Below are positions 34,344-44,615 of a stretch of 64,000 nucleotides of DNA, piece by piece. This DNA is from Cryptomeria japonica (taxonomy: Eukaryota; Streptophyta; Pinopsida; Cupressales; Cupressaceae), in NCBI RefSeq assembly GCF_030272615.1, contig NC_081407.1, positions 315,608,456 through 315,672,455 on the forward strand. Direction: 5' to 3'. The first letter of the stretch is position 1; every line of letters begins with the position of its first letter. Below the pieces are notes generated by a model. It saw nothing but the letters and a program-made list of their open reading frames with translations. It did not search any database and was not told the DNA's origin. The translations under genes and the position numbers were made by a program.

Positions 34344-35438
34344 ATGGAAAATCTGATGAAGCAACTAGAAGGAGCTCTTATAGACTATGATGCAGAAAAA
34401 TTGAAAAATATCAAACTAGAAGATGATTTAAGGGTAGCTCAGGATATCATTCAGGCACTTCAAGAAAATTTTACTGTTGCAAGAAATAAGAGAAGAGAAC
34501 TTTGTGAAAAATTGCAAAATGAGAATGATGAAAAGGAATCACTTAATGATATGATAAGCAAGTTGAAACAAGAGATCATGACAACGAAGAATGAAATGCA
34601 AGATATGACTATAAGATTTTGCAAAGAGATTGAGGATAGGAAGAAGAATGAAGAAGAATTGACTAGAAGACTAAGTGATGCAGCAAATGAGAACACAAGA
34701 CTTAGCTATGAAAATGACATGTCGAAGACAGATCTAATGCATACTTAGAATGACTCAAATGAACTGATGAGACAAAAAGAAGTCTTAGAAAGAGAACTAG
34801 AAACTGCAAATCAACATAAAGAAAAATTCAAGAAAAGCTCAGAGGAACTTGGGACCTTGCTGAAGAATCAAAAACCTAAAGGTGACACTTCTGGAATTGG
34901 CTTTGAAGTTGGTGAAAGCTCTGGTACTACAAATACTCAGGATCACAGCAAACCAGTAAGACAACCTAATGCTTATAAATTCAATGGAAAATGTTTTAAC
35001 TATAATAAGTATGGTCATAGAGAAAATGAATGTAAATCTAGAAATTATCAGAATATCAACATACCCACCGGTCAAAGTTCTAAATGTAACAAAGCTAGTC
35101 ACAATTCTGAAAATTGCAGAATGAATGTGAGATGTTATGTTTGTGGAAGATTTGGACATTTATCTAATCAATGCAGAACACAAACCGGCATAGGTTATGG
35201 GAAAACTATTCAGAAAAATAATGTAACTTGTTATGCATGTAACAAGATTGGGCATATTGCTAAATTCTATAGAAGTAAAGGAACACCGGTAGACAGCAAA
35301 AGTTCTAGCTTGAAAGGTAAAGAAAAAGTTGAAGAGGTTAAGCAAGAATTCTCAAAACAATGGATTAGAAAAGTTGATCTAAATATTGGGAATACTCCTC
35401 CATCGGTAGAACCAACCAATGCTTCACCGGCAAAATAG
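34344..35438 (+). pseudogene. ORF1 of N2: coiled-coil and zinc-knuckle gag-like protein (one internal TAG)
   Basis: The ATG at 34344 (MENLMKQLEGAL) lies 58 bases after the PBS and opens a frame to 35438, broken once by TAG at 34746-34748. The first 170 residues are Glu/Lys/Leu-rich and predict coiled coil. GIGFEVGESSG follows, then four knuckle-like motifs: CFNYNKYGHRENEC, CNKASHNSENC, CYVCGRFGHLSNQC (canonical CX2CX4HX4C) and CYACNKIGHIAKFY (last Cys is Tyr). It resembles N1 ORF1 in order and motif. Likely role is RNA packaging, by analogy with gag. No capsid domain was recognised. Confidence 0.78.
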
Positions 35439-35803
35439 AGTGATGCTTCACCGGAAGGACAGAGTAGTGCTCCACCAGTAGGAAGTTCTTCATCTAATTG
35501 AATAAAATCTCCTTGAGGGTTTGGCAATCTATTGATACATGTGCTATTATTCCCTCGGTTAGAGATAAGAAGTTGGAAATTACTTATTACTGGAAAACAA
35601 TGCTAAGTGAATACTTAACCAGCATGCAATTAATGTGATAGATGGTGAAAAGACACTATATAATCAAGGTTTTGGCTCCATTTCATTTCACCGAGATTTC
35701 AAATTTACGAAGAGCATGAAGATTCTGAGCCAAGGCATTTCAAGCAAGAAGCAAGAACACTTCAAACAATCATCCATCCTAAGGCAGTAAAAGATATTTA
35801 ATC
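35439..35803 (+). other. spacer between ORF1 and ORF2 of N2
   Basis: 365 bases with short stops in all frames. It contains CACCGG repeats near the ORF1 end. Nothing else recognised. Confidence 0.4.
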
Positions 35804-37456
35804 ATGGCATCCACCTCTGCAATTGAATATATAACAAGCCCTACTGTTGTTGAAGTGATAAAAAGACCTAGGCCTATATTTCAGTTAGTTCCCGAGGTAG
35901 CAAAGAAAGATGATACCTTAGGTGTTTTTTCTCAAATTCCTAAGGGAGTTGTTTATAATGAAGACCCCAGAATGTACATCCACTGCAACATTGAGGAACT
36001 AGGAGATGAAGAAATTAAAACCATGTTTAAAACTATGATATGTGATAAAACCGGCAATGTAAAAGATGAACACAAGATCATTGAGACCCTAGGATTTATA
36101 GAGATCCTTAGCATTCTTGATTTTCCCAAGGATGTGATTAGGATAGTCTTAAGCAGAGTACATGGTGAGTTTTTCTGGTTAGATGTAGTCCAAAAAATCA
36201 CTAAGGAAGCTGTGAAAGTTGTCACAGGGTTACCAACCACTGGTAAAAGACCAGATAAAACTGAGAAGGTTTCTAATGACCTAGTTACAAACCTAACTAG
36301 TGCAACATTCGACAAGAGGTCCCTAAGAGTTAATGATGTAACAGACATTAATGTGAGATTTATCAGCATGATTTTAGGATATAAAGCAACTCATGCAAAT
36401 AGACTCAATTCAGTTTCAAGCTTATGCATTAAGAAGGCTTATGATATGGTCACAAATAATGCAAAAATTGATGTATGTGAGTGGTTAAAAGATGAATTAA
36501 TTGACAACCTTGGAAAGATCAAGAAGGACAAGAAAGGAACTTTTAGGTTTGGAAATCTATTAGTATGTCTATTGCTACATATAACAAAACAAGTTCCTGG
36601 TATAGGTTACAAAGAACTTGGATATGATATACCGGTAGGCAAACAATTAACAGAACTATTCAATAACATGGGAGAAGACAAGGAAAACAATATTCATGAC
36701 TTTTTTCAAGCATTAAAGGCCAAAATGAAGAAAAGAATCAGGATATCACAAAATATTGTCGACAAATACAAAGATGAAATATGCTTTGTAATCAAGAAAG
36801 ATGAAATCTATATGGAAGCAGTCATCCCAAGGACAATTTGGGTAACCGAGATGGGCTATGAAACAGATGATCACATAGTTGAAACATATGCTAAAGCACT
36901 TCTGGAAGCCCCCAGAGAACCTAAGGAAGAAGTATTTGGTAGGGCAAAAACCATTGAAAGCCAAATACAATCAAAGAAAAGAGTGAAAAAGGTTGAGGTA
37001 GTTGTAAGGACAGGTTTCAAACAAGCAAAAGCCATCAAAGAAGATGTACTGAAGAAAACCGGTATAACAGAGGATGAGTTAGCAGCTCCACAACGTGAAA
37101 CTCACCTATCACCAGTAGGTACTTCTTCAAGGAGTGACATGCCTGCAACCTTCAAAAGAGTAGTAAGGAAAAGAGATTCCTCACTGGCAACCACACCCTC
37201 ACCTAGGAGGACAAGGCAAAAACAACAAGTAGTGAGATCTCCGGTAAGAAAGGCCACACAAAAGAAGAAACTGACACCCAAGAAGAAGAAGAGGACAAAC
37301 AAAGACTTGGCCCCTCTTGATATACTACTGAATGAAATCACAGAGGAAGGTAAATTGAAGAAAATAGAGAAAATATATGACACCTTAACAACTGATGAAA
37401 AAGAGAAAGTTGAAAATAGTGTTATATTACATATGGATATTATAAGAAATTTTTGA
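35804..37456 (+). CDS. ORF2 of N2, uncharacterised retroelement protein, open over 550 codons
   Basis: The ATG opens with MASTSAIEY, comparable with N1 ORF2. Conserved landmarks are IRIVLSRVHGEFFWLD (about residues 108-123), ITKEAVKVVTGLP, MILGYKATHANRLNSV, KIDVC, then FRFGNLLVCLL, DKYKDEICFVIKKDEIYMEAV and VTEMGYETDDH (about residue 350). A basic C-terminal third is rich in Lys, Arg, Ser and Thr (KKKLTPKKKKRTNKD). No known enzyme motif was seen. The stop TGA overlaps an ATG in another frame (TGATG at 37454), where ORF3 begins. No internal stops; the best-preserved member of the family in the window. Confidence 0.72.
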   Translation: MASTSAIEYITSPTVVEVIKRPRPIFQLVPEVAKKDDTLGVFSQIPKGVVYNEDPRMYIHCNIEELGDEEIKTMFKTMICDKTGNVKDEHKIIETLGFIEILSILDFPKDVIRIVLSRVHGEFFWLDVVQKITKEAVKVVTGLPTTGKRPDKTEKVSNDLVTNLTSATFDKRSLRVNDVTDINVRFISMILGYKATHANRLNSVSSLCIKKAYDMVTNNAKIDVCEWLKDELIDNLGKIKKDKKGTFRFGNLLVCLLLHITKQVPGIGYKELGYDIPVGKQLTELFNNMGEDKENNIHDFFQALKAKMKKRIRISQNIVDKYKDEICFVIKKDEIYMEAVIPRTIWVTEMGYETDDHIVETYAKALLEAPREPKEEVFGRAKTIESQIQSKKRVKKVEVVVRTGFKQAKAIKEDVLKKTGITEDELAAPQRETHLSPVGTSSRSDMPATFKRVVRKRDSSLATTPSPRRTRQKQQVVRSPVRKATQKKKLTPKKKKRTNKDLAPLDILLNEITEEGKLKKIEKIYDTLTTDEKEKVENSVILHMDIIRNF

Positions 37457-39101
37457 TGGAAGTAGTCAATGAAATTCCAGATGAGATATTTAAAAGACTA
37501 GAAGCAAGAAGACAAGCAATAATAGAACTGGATAAGAAAATAAAGATTGAAAGGCTACTTGTTGTATATCTGGTAAACTCTCCCCAAGAAATTGATGACC
37601 TAATTGCTCAAGCCAACCAGACAATATTTTCTACTACACACCGGCACGTTGCTTTAATGGTAGGAAGAGTTAATGAGGTAATGGAGGAGATAGAAAAGGG
37701 ATGGGATATATTCCTAGTTGAGAAAGAAAAACAAGAAGATTACATGAACCCCAAACCCATAAAAGTTTATCAGAAAGATAGAGACAAGGGGAAAGGTAAA
37801 GTTGGTGGACCACCTAGTATCAAGGTTAGAGACAACTTACCCCTGCCTCCTTTGATTACTTCATCGATAAAAACAACAACTACTGAAGATCAACCGACAG
37901 CTGAGAGTATGGATGTAGAGGATGATAATCCTAATCCTAAAGTTTTATATACTATGTATGTTGATACTCAAAAGATCAACATAGTGGTAGACAAAGATAC
38001 AACTGATAAGACTGATATGGCTAGTGAGCCTCCAGTAGCTGAGGAAACTGATAACACATAGGAGAAACTGATAGAAGACAAAGAGCATAAGGTAGAGACT
38101 CAGACATAGACTGAGGCAATGAACAAACAGAGGAACAAACAAAGCAAAAGGCTCCGAAATAGGAACAACAACAACAACAGGAATAGGTACATAAGGAAAC
38201 AGTACCACCGACAACTAGTGAAGTAGAAAAACCATTGCTCGAAGAAATGCAGACACAAACATACCTACCAGAGGTCAATACAAGCTTGGTTACTTCCACC
38301 AGTACTCAGATTGTTGATTCATCATCAAGCTTGAAATCAACTAATGTGACTAAGGTACTACTAGATTCTATCAAGAAAATAACTGACTGCAGCTCACAAG
38401 CTTACAAAGCAATTGATGATACCATACCAATTTTGAAGGTAATTGCTCCCAACTGTAATATAGACAACAAAGATTCTTTAGGACAACTTGATATACTATG
38501 TAAATATATCTCAGAAAACATTGAGAAAATAAAAGAAGAGTCATTGAAGGATAAAGTAGAAGTTGAAAAATAGAAATTCTTTGATGAGCAAATAAAGAAG
38601 TGTAACAGAGATTTTGACACACTTCTACCGAAATTATGTAATTTATTGAAAGAGTACAAAAATCTGTACAAAGATACATGTAAAACAAACTTTTTGACTG
38701 TAGATATAGACAAGAAAATGAGCAAGGTACAGGATGAGATCAATAAACTTGTAGATAGTTTTGTCAACTCACCTGATACACTATCAGTTTTTGAGGAGAA
38801 GATAACAAATTTTGAGGAGGAATTACTTAAATTGGAAAGAGAGAAAGAAAGAATAGTGAATAAGGAAAAACATTTGAGATCAAAACTAAGTCCAAGATTG
38901 GACTATCTAGCATCTCTACGGAAGGAAATATCTGAGGCACTAATACAGGGAAAGAAAAAACCGATAGAGCATTTGCAACATCTCACTGGTACAGTGAAGA
39001 GAATAGAGATAGCAATAAAGGATAGCAAAAAGTTTATGGATAGTATAAACTTGATTTTGGGAGATCTTTTTCAAATTGTTACTACCCAGTTACAAGGTTG
39101 A
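37456..39101 (+). pseudogene. ORF3 of N2: helical, coiled-coil protein with one frameshift and stops
   Basis: Starts at the ATG overlapping the ORF2 stop and reads MEVVNEIPDEIFKRLEAR to 38061. It then resumes, after stops and a frame change near 38110-38230, as 38235-38573 and 38646-39101 in one frame with a TAG at 38571. The tail (DSFVNSPDTLSVFEEK, LKLEREKERIVNKE) predicts coiled coil and matches, by eye, the minus-strand tail at about 9840-10235 of N1. No enzyme motif. Function unknown. Confidence 0.62.
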
Positions 39102-39288
39102 AACTACAAACTCTACTGACATCTTGACAAACTTTGTCATTGATGCCAAAGGGGGAGTAGTGGGATGAGAAAATTCAAATCACAGGAATCATATGCTCAA
39201 GGGGAGCACACACATTTTTGGACTTCACATTTTTGGATCATTTTTGAAATTTCTCATGAGTGTTGCTATCAATGCCAAAGGGGGAGAT
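39102..39288 (+). other. N2 3' UTR with two polypurine blocks
   Basis: Two near-identical blocks, CATTGATGCCAAAGGGGGAG at 39138-39157 and CAATGCCAAAGGGGGAGAT at 39270-39288; the second abuts the LTR and is the polypurine tract. Confidence 0.8.
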
Positions 39289-40088
39289 TGTTGGCATATG
39301 CACACTCCAATGAGACACTGTATGTGATTGAAGGTTTTATCATTGACGGAAACCTTTCAATCTTATGGCACAGGAAAAGGAATTATACCGGCATCAGCAG
39401 ATCACACTCTACATTGGCACTCAGGACACTGACACCAACATAGAAGAAAGGAAGTATACCGACACAGAGGCCGACAGGATTTTGTTATATTATATTTTGT
39501 TTATAATTGAAAAACTTTGTAAGCTGACTTGGCAAATTGTAAAATGACTCTTATTTATAAGAGAGGTCATTGTAGACATTTGATAGAGGAAATGTAAGAA
39601 GTAAGGAAAAAATATTAGGCAGACCTATTATGTGAAATATAGGTTAAGGGGTATATGTAAAGAACAGAGCAGGAACTGGTACTAAATCTGGCAATGAAGA
39701 TGCTATTGTAAAATAGTACAAGATATTCGATTTGTATAATCCTCATTGTAAATCAGTGAGACTTCCCATTGAGCAGTGAGCTCTAGGCAGTTGGCCTTCC
39801 TACATGTGCAGGCCCCTATTGTAAGTAATATTCTCTTATTGGCTAGTGAGTGAATATTGTGGGTCACAAATCCCATCGAGGTTTCTCCCACACCAGGTTT
39901 CCTCGTTAAAATCTTGTGTTATGGTGTGCTTTTCATGTGGATGTTCTTGATTCTGTTTATTGCATTATTTCTTGCATACTAGTACACTGTTATATTATGT
40001 TCTGCATGTTTTAAGTTAAGAAATTCTATATACCGATCAGATACTGATTCACCCCCCCCCCCTCTCAGTATCTGTGGGATCCCTAACA
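39289..40088 (+). repeat. 3' LTR of N2
   Basis: 800 bases, TGTTGG...CTAACA, followed directly by GCATT. Includes a run of 11 C at 40052-40062, against 8 in the 5' LTR. Confidence 0.93.
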
Positions 40089-40093
40089 GCATT
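40089..40093. repeat. target site duplication of N2, right copy
   Basis: GCATT, same as 33486-33490. Confidence 0.85.
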
Positions 40094-40488
40094 CAGCCTA
40101 CCTTTGGGTCTCACAAAGTCCATCATTGCTTTACACCTTACATTACATACACATTTGTCTAAAATTGAGTCAAAAGGTCACTTGCTTGTCCTCGTCATAC
40201 TTTGTCAGCACATTACATACAATAACATTTTTCTAAGTGGTCCCTCATCAAGGTCTATCACCTTTGGGTCTCATTTGGTCTTACTTAGAGTCAAGGTCAA
40301 CTCACCTCATCAAGAGAAACTATCATCTCTTTGGAAGCCACACAGGTACTCTACTACATACATACTTGGTCTTATACTTTGGACATTGCAAGTAAACCTC
40401 AGATTCATTTACATTCCATCCAACTCTTGGTCTTCCATACTCTTTCCATTTTCATCTAGTCTCACACATCTTGGTCAAGACCTAGTTC

Positions 40489-42705
40489 ATGGTTGAAACT
40501 CATTCCCAAAAATCTAGGAGAGAAGCTAACAAGGCTCAAGAGTCCACAAACATGAGTTCCCATGAGTATGATAATGATGTCTTTTTCAATTTTGATCATA
40601 CCACATTACCTAACATGGATGCTTATAGAAACATTCCAAACATTGAGAACATGGACACTACAAACAACAATGATACACACAATGACAATATGGATAAATT
40701 TTCTGTACATTCAATAGAAGTGGAAGATTCCATTATGGATCACTATTTTAATTGATTGGTTGAGGAAATAATGAGAAGAGATAGACAATATTTCTTACAA
40801 GTGATGGCACAAAGTGGAGCCAAGATTCCTCATGATTTTGACATGTCTCAAATAATGGAAAATCGACCTTTGCAACAACCTCACCTCAACATGGATCAAA
40901 GGAGGCCTAATAGTGGAGGTAATAGAGGACCACATCTTGTGCCTAAATCACCATCATCTTTGTTTCATAAACTAGAGGTCCCATACACACATGGTCAAGC
41001 ATATGATACTCACCTTCGTAGACCATTATGGAAGTCTTATGCAGAAAAATATACTCAATTGCATACCAATGATAAGGACCAACCACCAAAGCAATTGCAT
41101 ATCCAACGACATGTTCAAAATTTAGACACAAGGAAACCCCGCATCAAATTTGGGGGCAACACATTGGAATAAACTCATGACATGCCTGTAGAGTGTGGTG
41201 TACATGGACAAAATGGATATTCCATTCCTCATTATGACTCCATACCAGGTGGTCCTTATACACAACATCACTATAGACCCCCTCCATATAAACATGCGTA
41301 TGATCAATACCATCAATATATGCAACACGCTCCTGCTCCACCTGGTGCCTCGGGAATGGGGTATGGTCCAAGAAGTTGGTCTCCACCTAAGAACAATTTG
41401 GAACAACAAATTAAGGACTTACAAAAGAAAATGGAGGACATAAATACACCAAAACCAACTTACACAATGAGAAAAATATGTCCCTATCCATTTGACAAAA
41501 GCATTCCAATGCCTCCTTTTCCTACACACTTTGTGACACCTAAGTTTGATAAGTGCATAGGCAAAGGGGATCCTAAGGCACACATAAAACAATTTTTCAT
41601 AGCTTGCATTGAGGTAGCAGTAGAAGAGACATATTTGATGAGTTTATTCCCACAAAGCTTAGGAGATCAAGCTATGGAATGGTTCTCCCAACTTCTACTT
41701 GGAATTAAGTCATGGGGTGACTTAGCAAAGGCATTTATCCAACATTTCTCATACAACATAGAGACAGACATATCAGTCACTACCTTGTGCAACACCAAGC
41801 AAAAGGATGGAGAATCTTTTTCATCATTTTTACAAAGATGGAGAAATCTAGCCAATAGATGCTCTTGTGAAATTCCATAGAAACAAATGGTAGAAAAGTT
41901 CACTCAAAATGTTAATAAAGACATTGGTTATGAAATAAGAAAATCTTGTTTGTCCACCTTCAAAGACATCATTCAAAAAGGCTTAGCAATAGAGAAGGTC
42001 CTAATTGAGCAAGGAGTAATTAAGATATTCAAAGAAAACAAAGAGGACTATAAAGGAAAAGACAAGCCAATATTTTGGAATAAAAACAAGAACATAGTCA
42101 ATGATGGTGTTGTTGATGCCAATATAGTACAACCCAAAAATGTTTTTTTGGGATCAAGCTCTACAAACAATCAAGTGAATACTCAAACACTTCAAAATAA
42201 TGAAGTACACCCCATTGGGAGAACCACTATAATCAGTTTTCAAGAAGCTAGTGGCAAACAAAATAATAACAATTCCAGATTTACCTCCATATGAGCCAAA
42301 GGTGAAACCAAATTGGTGGAATGATGATGAATATTGTGAATTTCATAAGAGCAAGGGTCATAAAATAGGAAATTGTCATCGACTGAAGACATCATACAAG
42401 ATCTCATTGATAGAGGTGACATTGAGATTGAAAGACACTCATCCAATCAAGAACATGAGATGCTTAAGGAACCATTCCCAAAACATGACAAGGGAAAAGC
42501 TAAAGCCACAGATGACCAAACCAACAATACCAGAGCATCCTATAACTATGATTCGACTAGCAGTCACATTTCAATGGACAATTATGTCTCTACCATTCTC
42601 ATCAAGGACAAAATGCCTAAGAATTCTATCCAAAGACCCAAGATTGCCCTAAAAGGCATTGGATCTTCTTTTGAACCTACCTCTGAATGTAATGTTACAA
42701 CTCGT
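40489..42705 (+). pseudogene. gag of the Tat-like element
   Basis: The ATG at 40489 starts MVETHSQKSRREANKAQ, followed by an Asn/Asp-rich N-terminal part. Stops are TGA at 40753, TAA at 41170 and TAG at 41878, all within one frame to about 42290. The core gag domain (KFDKCIGKGDPKAHIKQF ... AMEWFSQL ... SFSSFLQRWRNLANRC) lies at 41540-41880. A finger CEFHKSKGHKIGNCHRLK lies near 42338 in a neighbouring frame, between two compensating frameshifts (about 42250-42290 and 42375). This C-x2-H finger is typical of Tat-type gag. Capsid and packaging role by family; inactive. Confidence 0.78.
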
Positions 42706-44085
42706 TGAGGTAAATTCACTTTACAAGGTGCTCCAGCTAAAAACACTGCTTCCTCATCAACCAAACCTGAGTATGACCTTGTAGAATAGTTAGGGAAGAC
42801 ACCCACGCTTATCTCAATTCTTGAGCTCTTACACATATCCCCCGCACTTAAAGCTATTCTTGACAAAATCTTGAGAAACACTTCTGTCCCTACTGATTTG
42901 AACATAGACCAGTTTCAATCCATGGTGGGATACCTTTCCATTCCACACTCCCTTACATTCATAGAAACTGATGACACTTCCCTAAGTCAGCCACATAATG
43001 CACCTTTACACATTGAAGCCTTCATACACAAACATCGAATAAAATGAGTCTTGATAGATGGAGGAGAAGGTCTAAACATTTGCACATTGAGAACTATTAA
43101 ATAATTGGGATATCCAGACAAAGCTGTGAATTCTACAAACAAAATTACGATCAAAGCATATGATGATGAAGAACGTTCATCCAAAGGCACAGTCACCTTA
43201 CCTCTCAGAGTTGGGCCAGTTACAAAGGATGTGGTTTGTCAAGTCCTTGATCTAGATCTCACATACAACATACTCTTGGGATGCCCATGAATTCATGAGA
43301 TGAGCGCAGTCCCATCTACATATCATCGATGTAAGTTTTCACATAATGGAGTTGAAGTGACCTTTAAAGGTGATCCAAATCCATTCATATATTGCAACAA
43401 TCTATGACCTAGATCAGAAATAACAATCCCAGTCAATCGAGAAGTGGTTCCTTCATCATCATATGTTGATTCAGAATCCTTAAAAGCTTCTACATCAAAA
43501 CAAATAGAGCTCAAAGAAAAATTCAAGAGTAAAGACATGGGATGTGGTGAGTATATCTTTCATGTTAATCAAATCCCACTATCTCCTAAGGTATTTAGTC
43601 AACAGTAACAATCTATAAACGATTTGCAAGGAATTGGGTGTGAACCACCTAGTGTTGTGGCTACTAAGTCTGAATGAAAATCTCCTCTAGTGGTGCAAGC
43701 AACTCTTCATATCAATAGTCCTAAGAGTGGTTCCAACAAAGAATCTATTGAGCGTATCGCCAGCCCTCTTGAGAACTCACATAGCTTTACCATATCATCC
43801 ACTCATTCCATTTCCACTCCACTCCTAGACTTAGATCAACAAGAATTACAAAAGCCCTTACTCATTGGGGATCAAAAATCAAGCTTTGAAACGAAAACTC
43901 TAAAAGTTGAAAATAAAGAAAGGTCCTTTAGTCCAAATAAAAATCAAAAGCTATTGGACTCTGCAAAAATCAAAGTCAAGGATAAAAATCCTATGAACAA
44001 AAAAGAACAAGAGTTGATCTCCCCTAATATCAAAATAACTGGGGGCAAAAGTTCTACAATTTTAAGTCAAAAACATACTTGTTGA
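42706..44085 (+). pseudogene. protease of the Tat-like element and following linker
   Basis: Around 43045 the frame reads VLIDGGEGLNIC, the D-G-G form of the aspartic protease site, then KITIKAYDDEERS and LDLTYNILLGCP. Stops (TGA at 43045 area, TAA near 43100, TGA near 43288) interrupt it. A Ser/Lys-rich linker extends to 44085 (for example SPKSGSNKESIERIASP), with no RT motif. Protease would process gag. In a complete element, RT would follow; here it is absent. Confidence 0.68.
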
Positions 44086-44615
44086 TCCTAAGTCTCCATC
44101 ATGTCATCTTACTTTCACTTCTTTTCACAATCATAAGCCTTTATAGCTCATGCACTTGTTTTGCACATCCTTTCCCTTCTGGCGATACGTCATGGACCTT
44201 TAATGGAGCTTCCTCAAAGGATTTTGTTATCAGGGATGCCCAAACTTCTTTAGGTGACACACACATGGGCCTGTGTAGTCCACATGCTAGTAATTCTATC
44301 TCAGTTCCTTTACCAAGGAAGCCAGTCACTCGAGCTACACATCATTCAGTCAAGGAACGTTGCAGTTACAATCATAAGGTTAAGCCTCGCACATTCAAGG
44401 TGGGTGACTTAATTCTCAAAGAACATCCTAAAAATCAGCAAGACAGAGAAAAGAAAGGCAAGTTCGAACCAAATTGGCTTGGTCCTTACATCATCACGAT
44501 AGTCTATGGATCTGGTGCATATCAGTTTTCAACTCCAGATGGTGAACCTTTGGAGGATCCTATCAACAACATGCACCTTCACATGTTTTACACATATCTC
44601 TTCAAAGTATCCTAA
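44079..44615 (+). pseudogene. integrase C-terminal remnant of the Tat-like element
   Basis: Residues from about 95 on read YNHKVKPRTFKVGDLILKE, GKFEPNWLGPYIITIVYG, AYQFSTPDGEPLEDPIN, which is the end module of Tat-type integrases. The first part (DTSWTFNGASSK near 44190) may be a trace of RNase H. Everything between protease and this module (RT, most of RNase H, integrase core) is deleted. The hydrophobic start MLILSLHHVILLSLLF is probably accidental. Confidence 0.7.

Larger units (their letters stand above)
33491..40088 (+). mobile_element. Complete non-autonomous LTR retrotransposon N2 (ORF1, ORF2, ORF3; no pol)
   Basis: 6598 bases: LTRs 33491-34272 and 39289-40088 (TGTTGG...CTAACA), tRNA-Met PBS two bases after the first LTR, polypurine tract abutting the second, and a 5-bp GCATT duplication. 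The interior of about 5 kb holds ORF1, ORF2 and ORF3 only; I searched it for protease D-S-G, RT Y/F-x-D-D and integrase motifs and found none. It would rely on enzymes of an autonomous element. Its size and structure fit the LARD concept (large non-autonomous elements), though LARDs usually lack ORFs. Confidence 0.93.

Noticed and set aside
35804-37456. ORF2 as a host gene captured by chance in one element
   Set aside because: At least three copies in the window, always with retroelement context, and the same neighbours in N1 and N2.
44079-44180. Signal-peptide-like hydrophobic start of the integrase remnant
   Set aside because: Upstream of a clear deletion scar in a dead element; chance reading through A/T-rich sequence.
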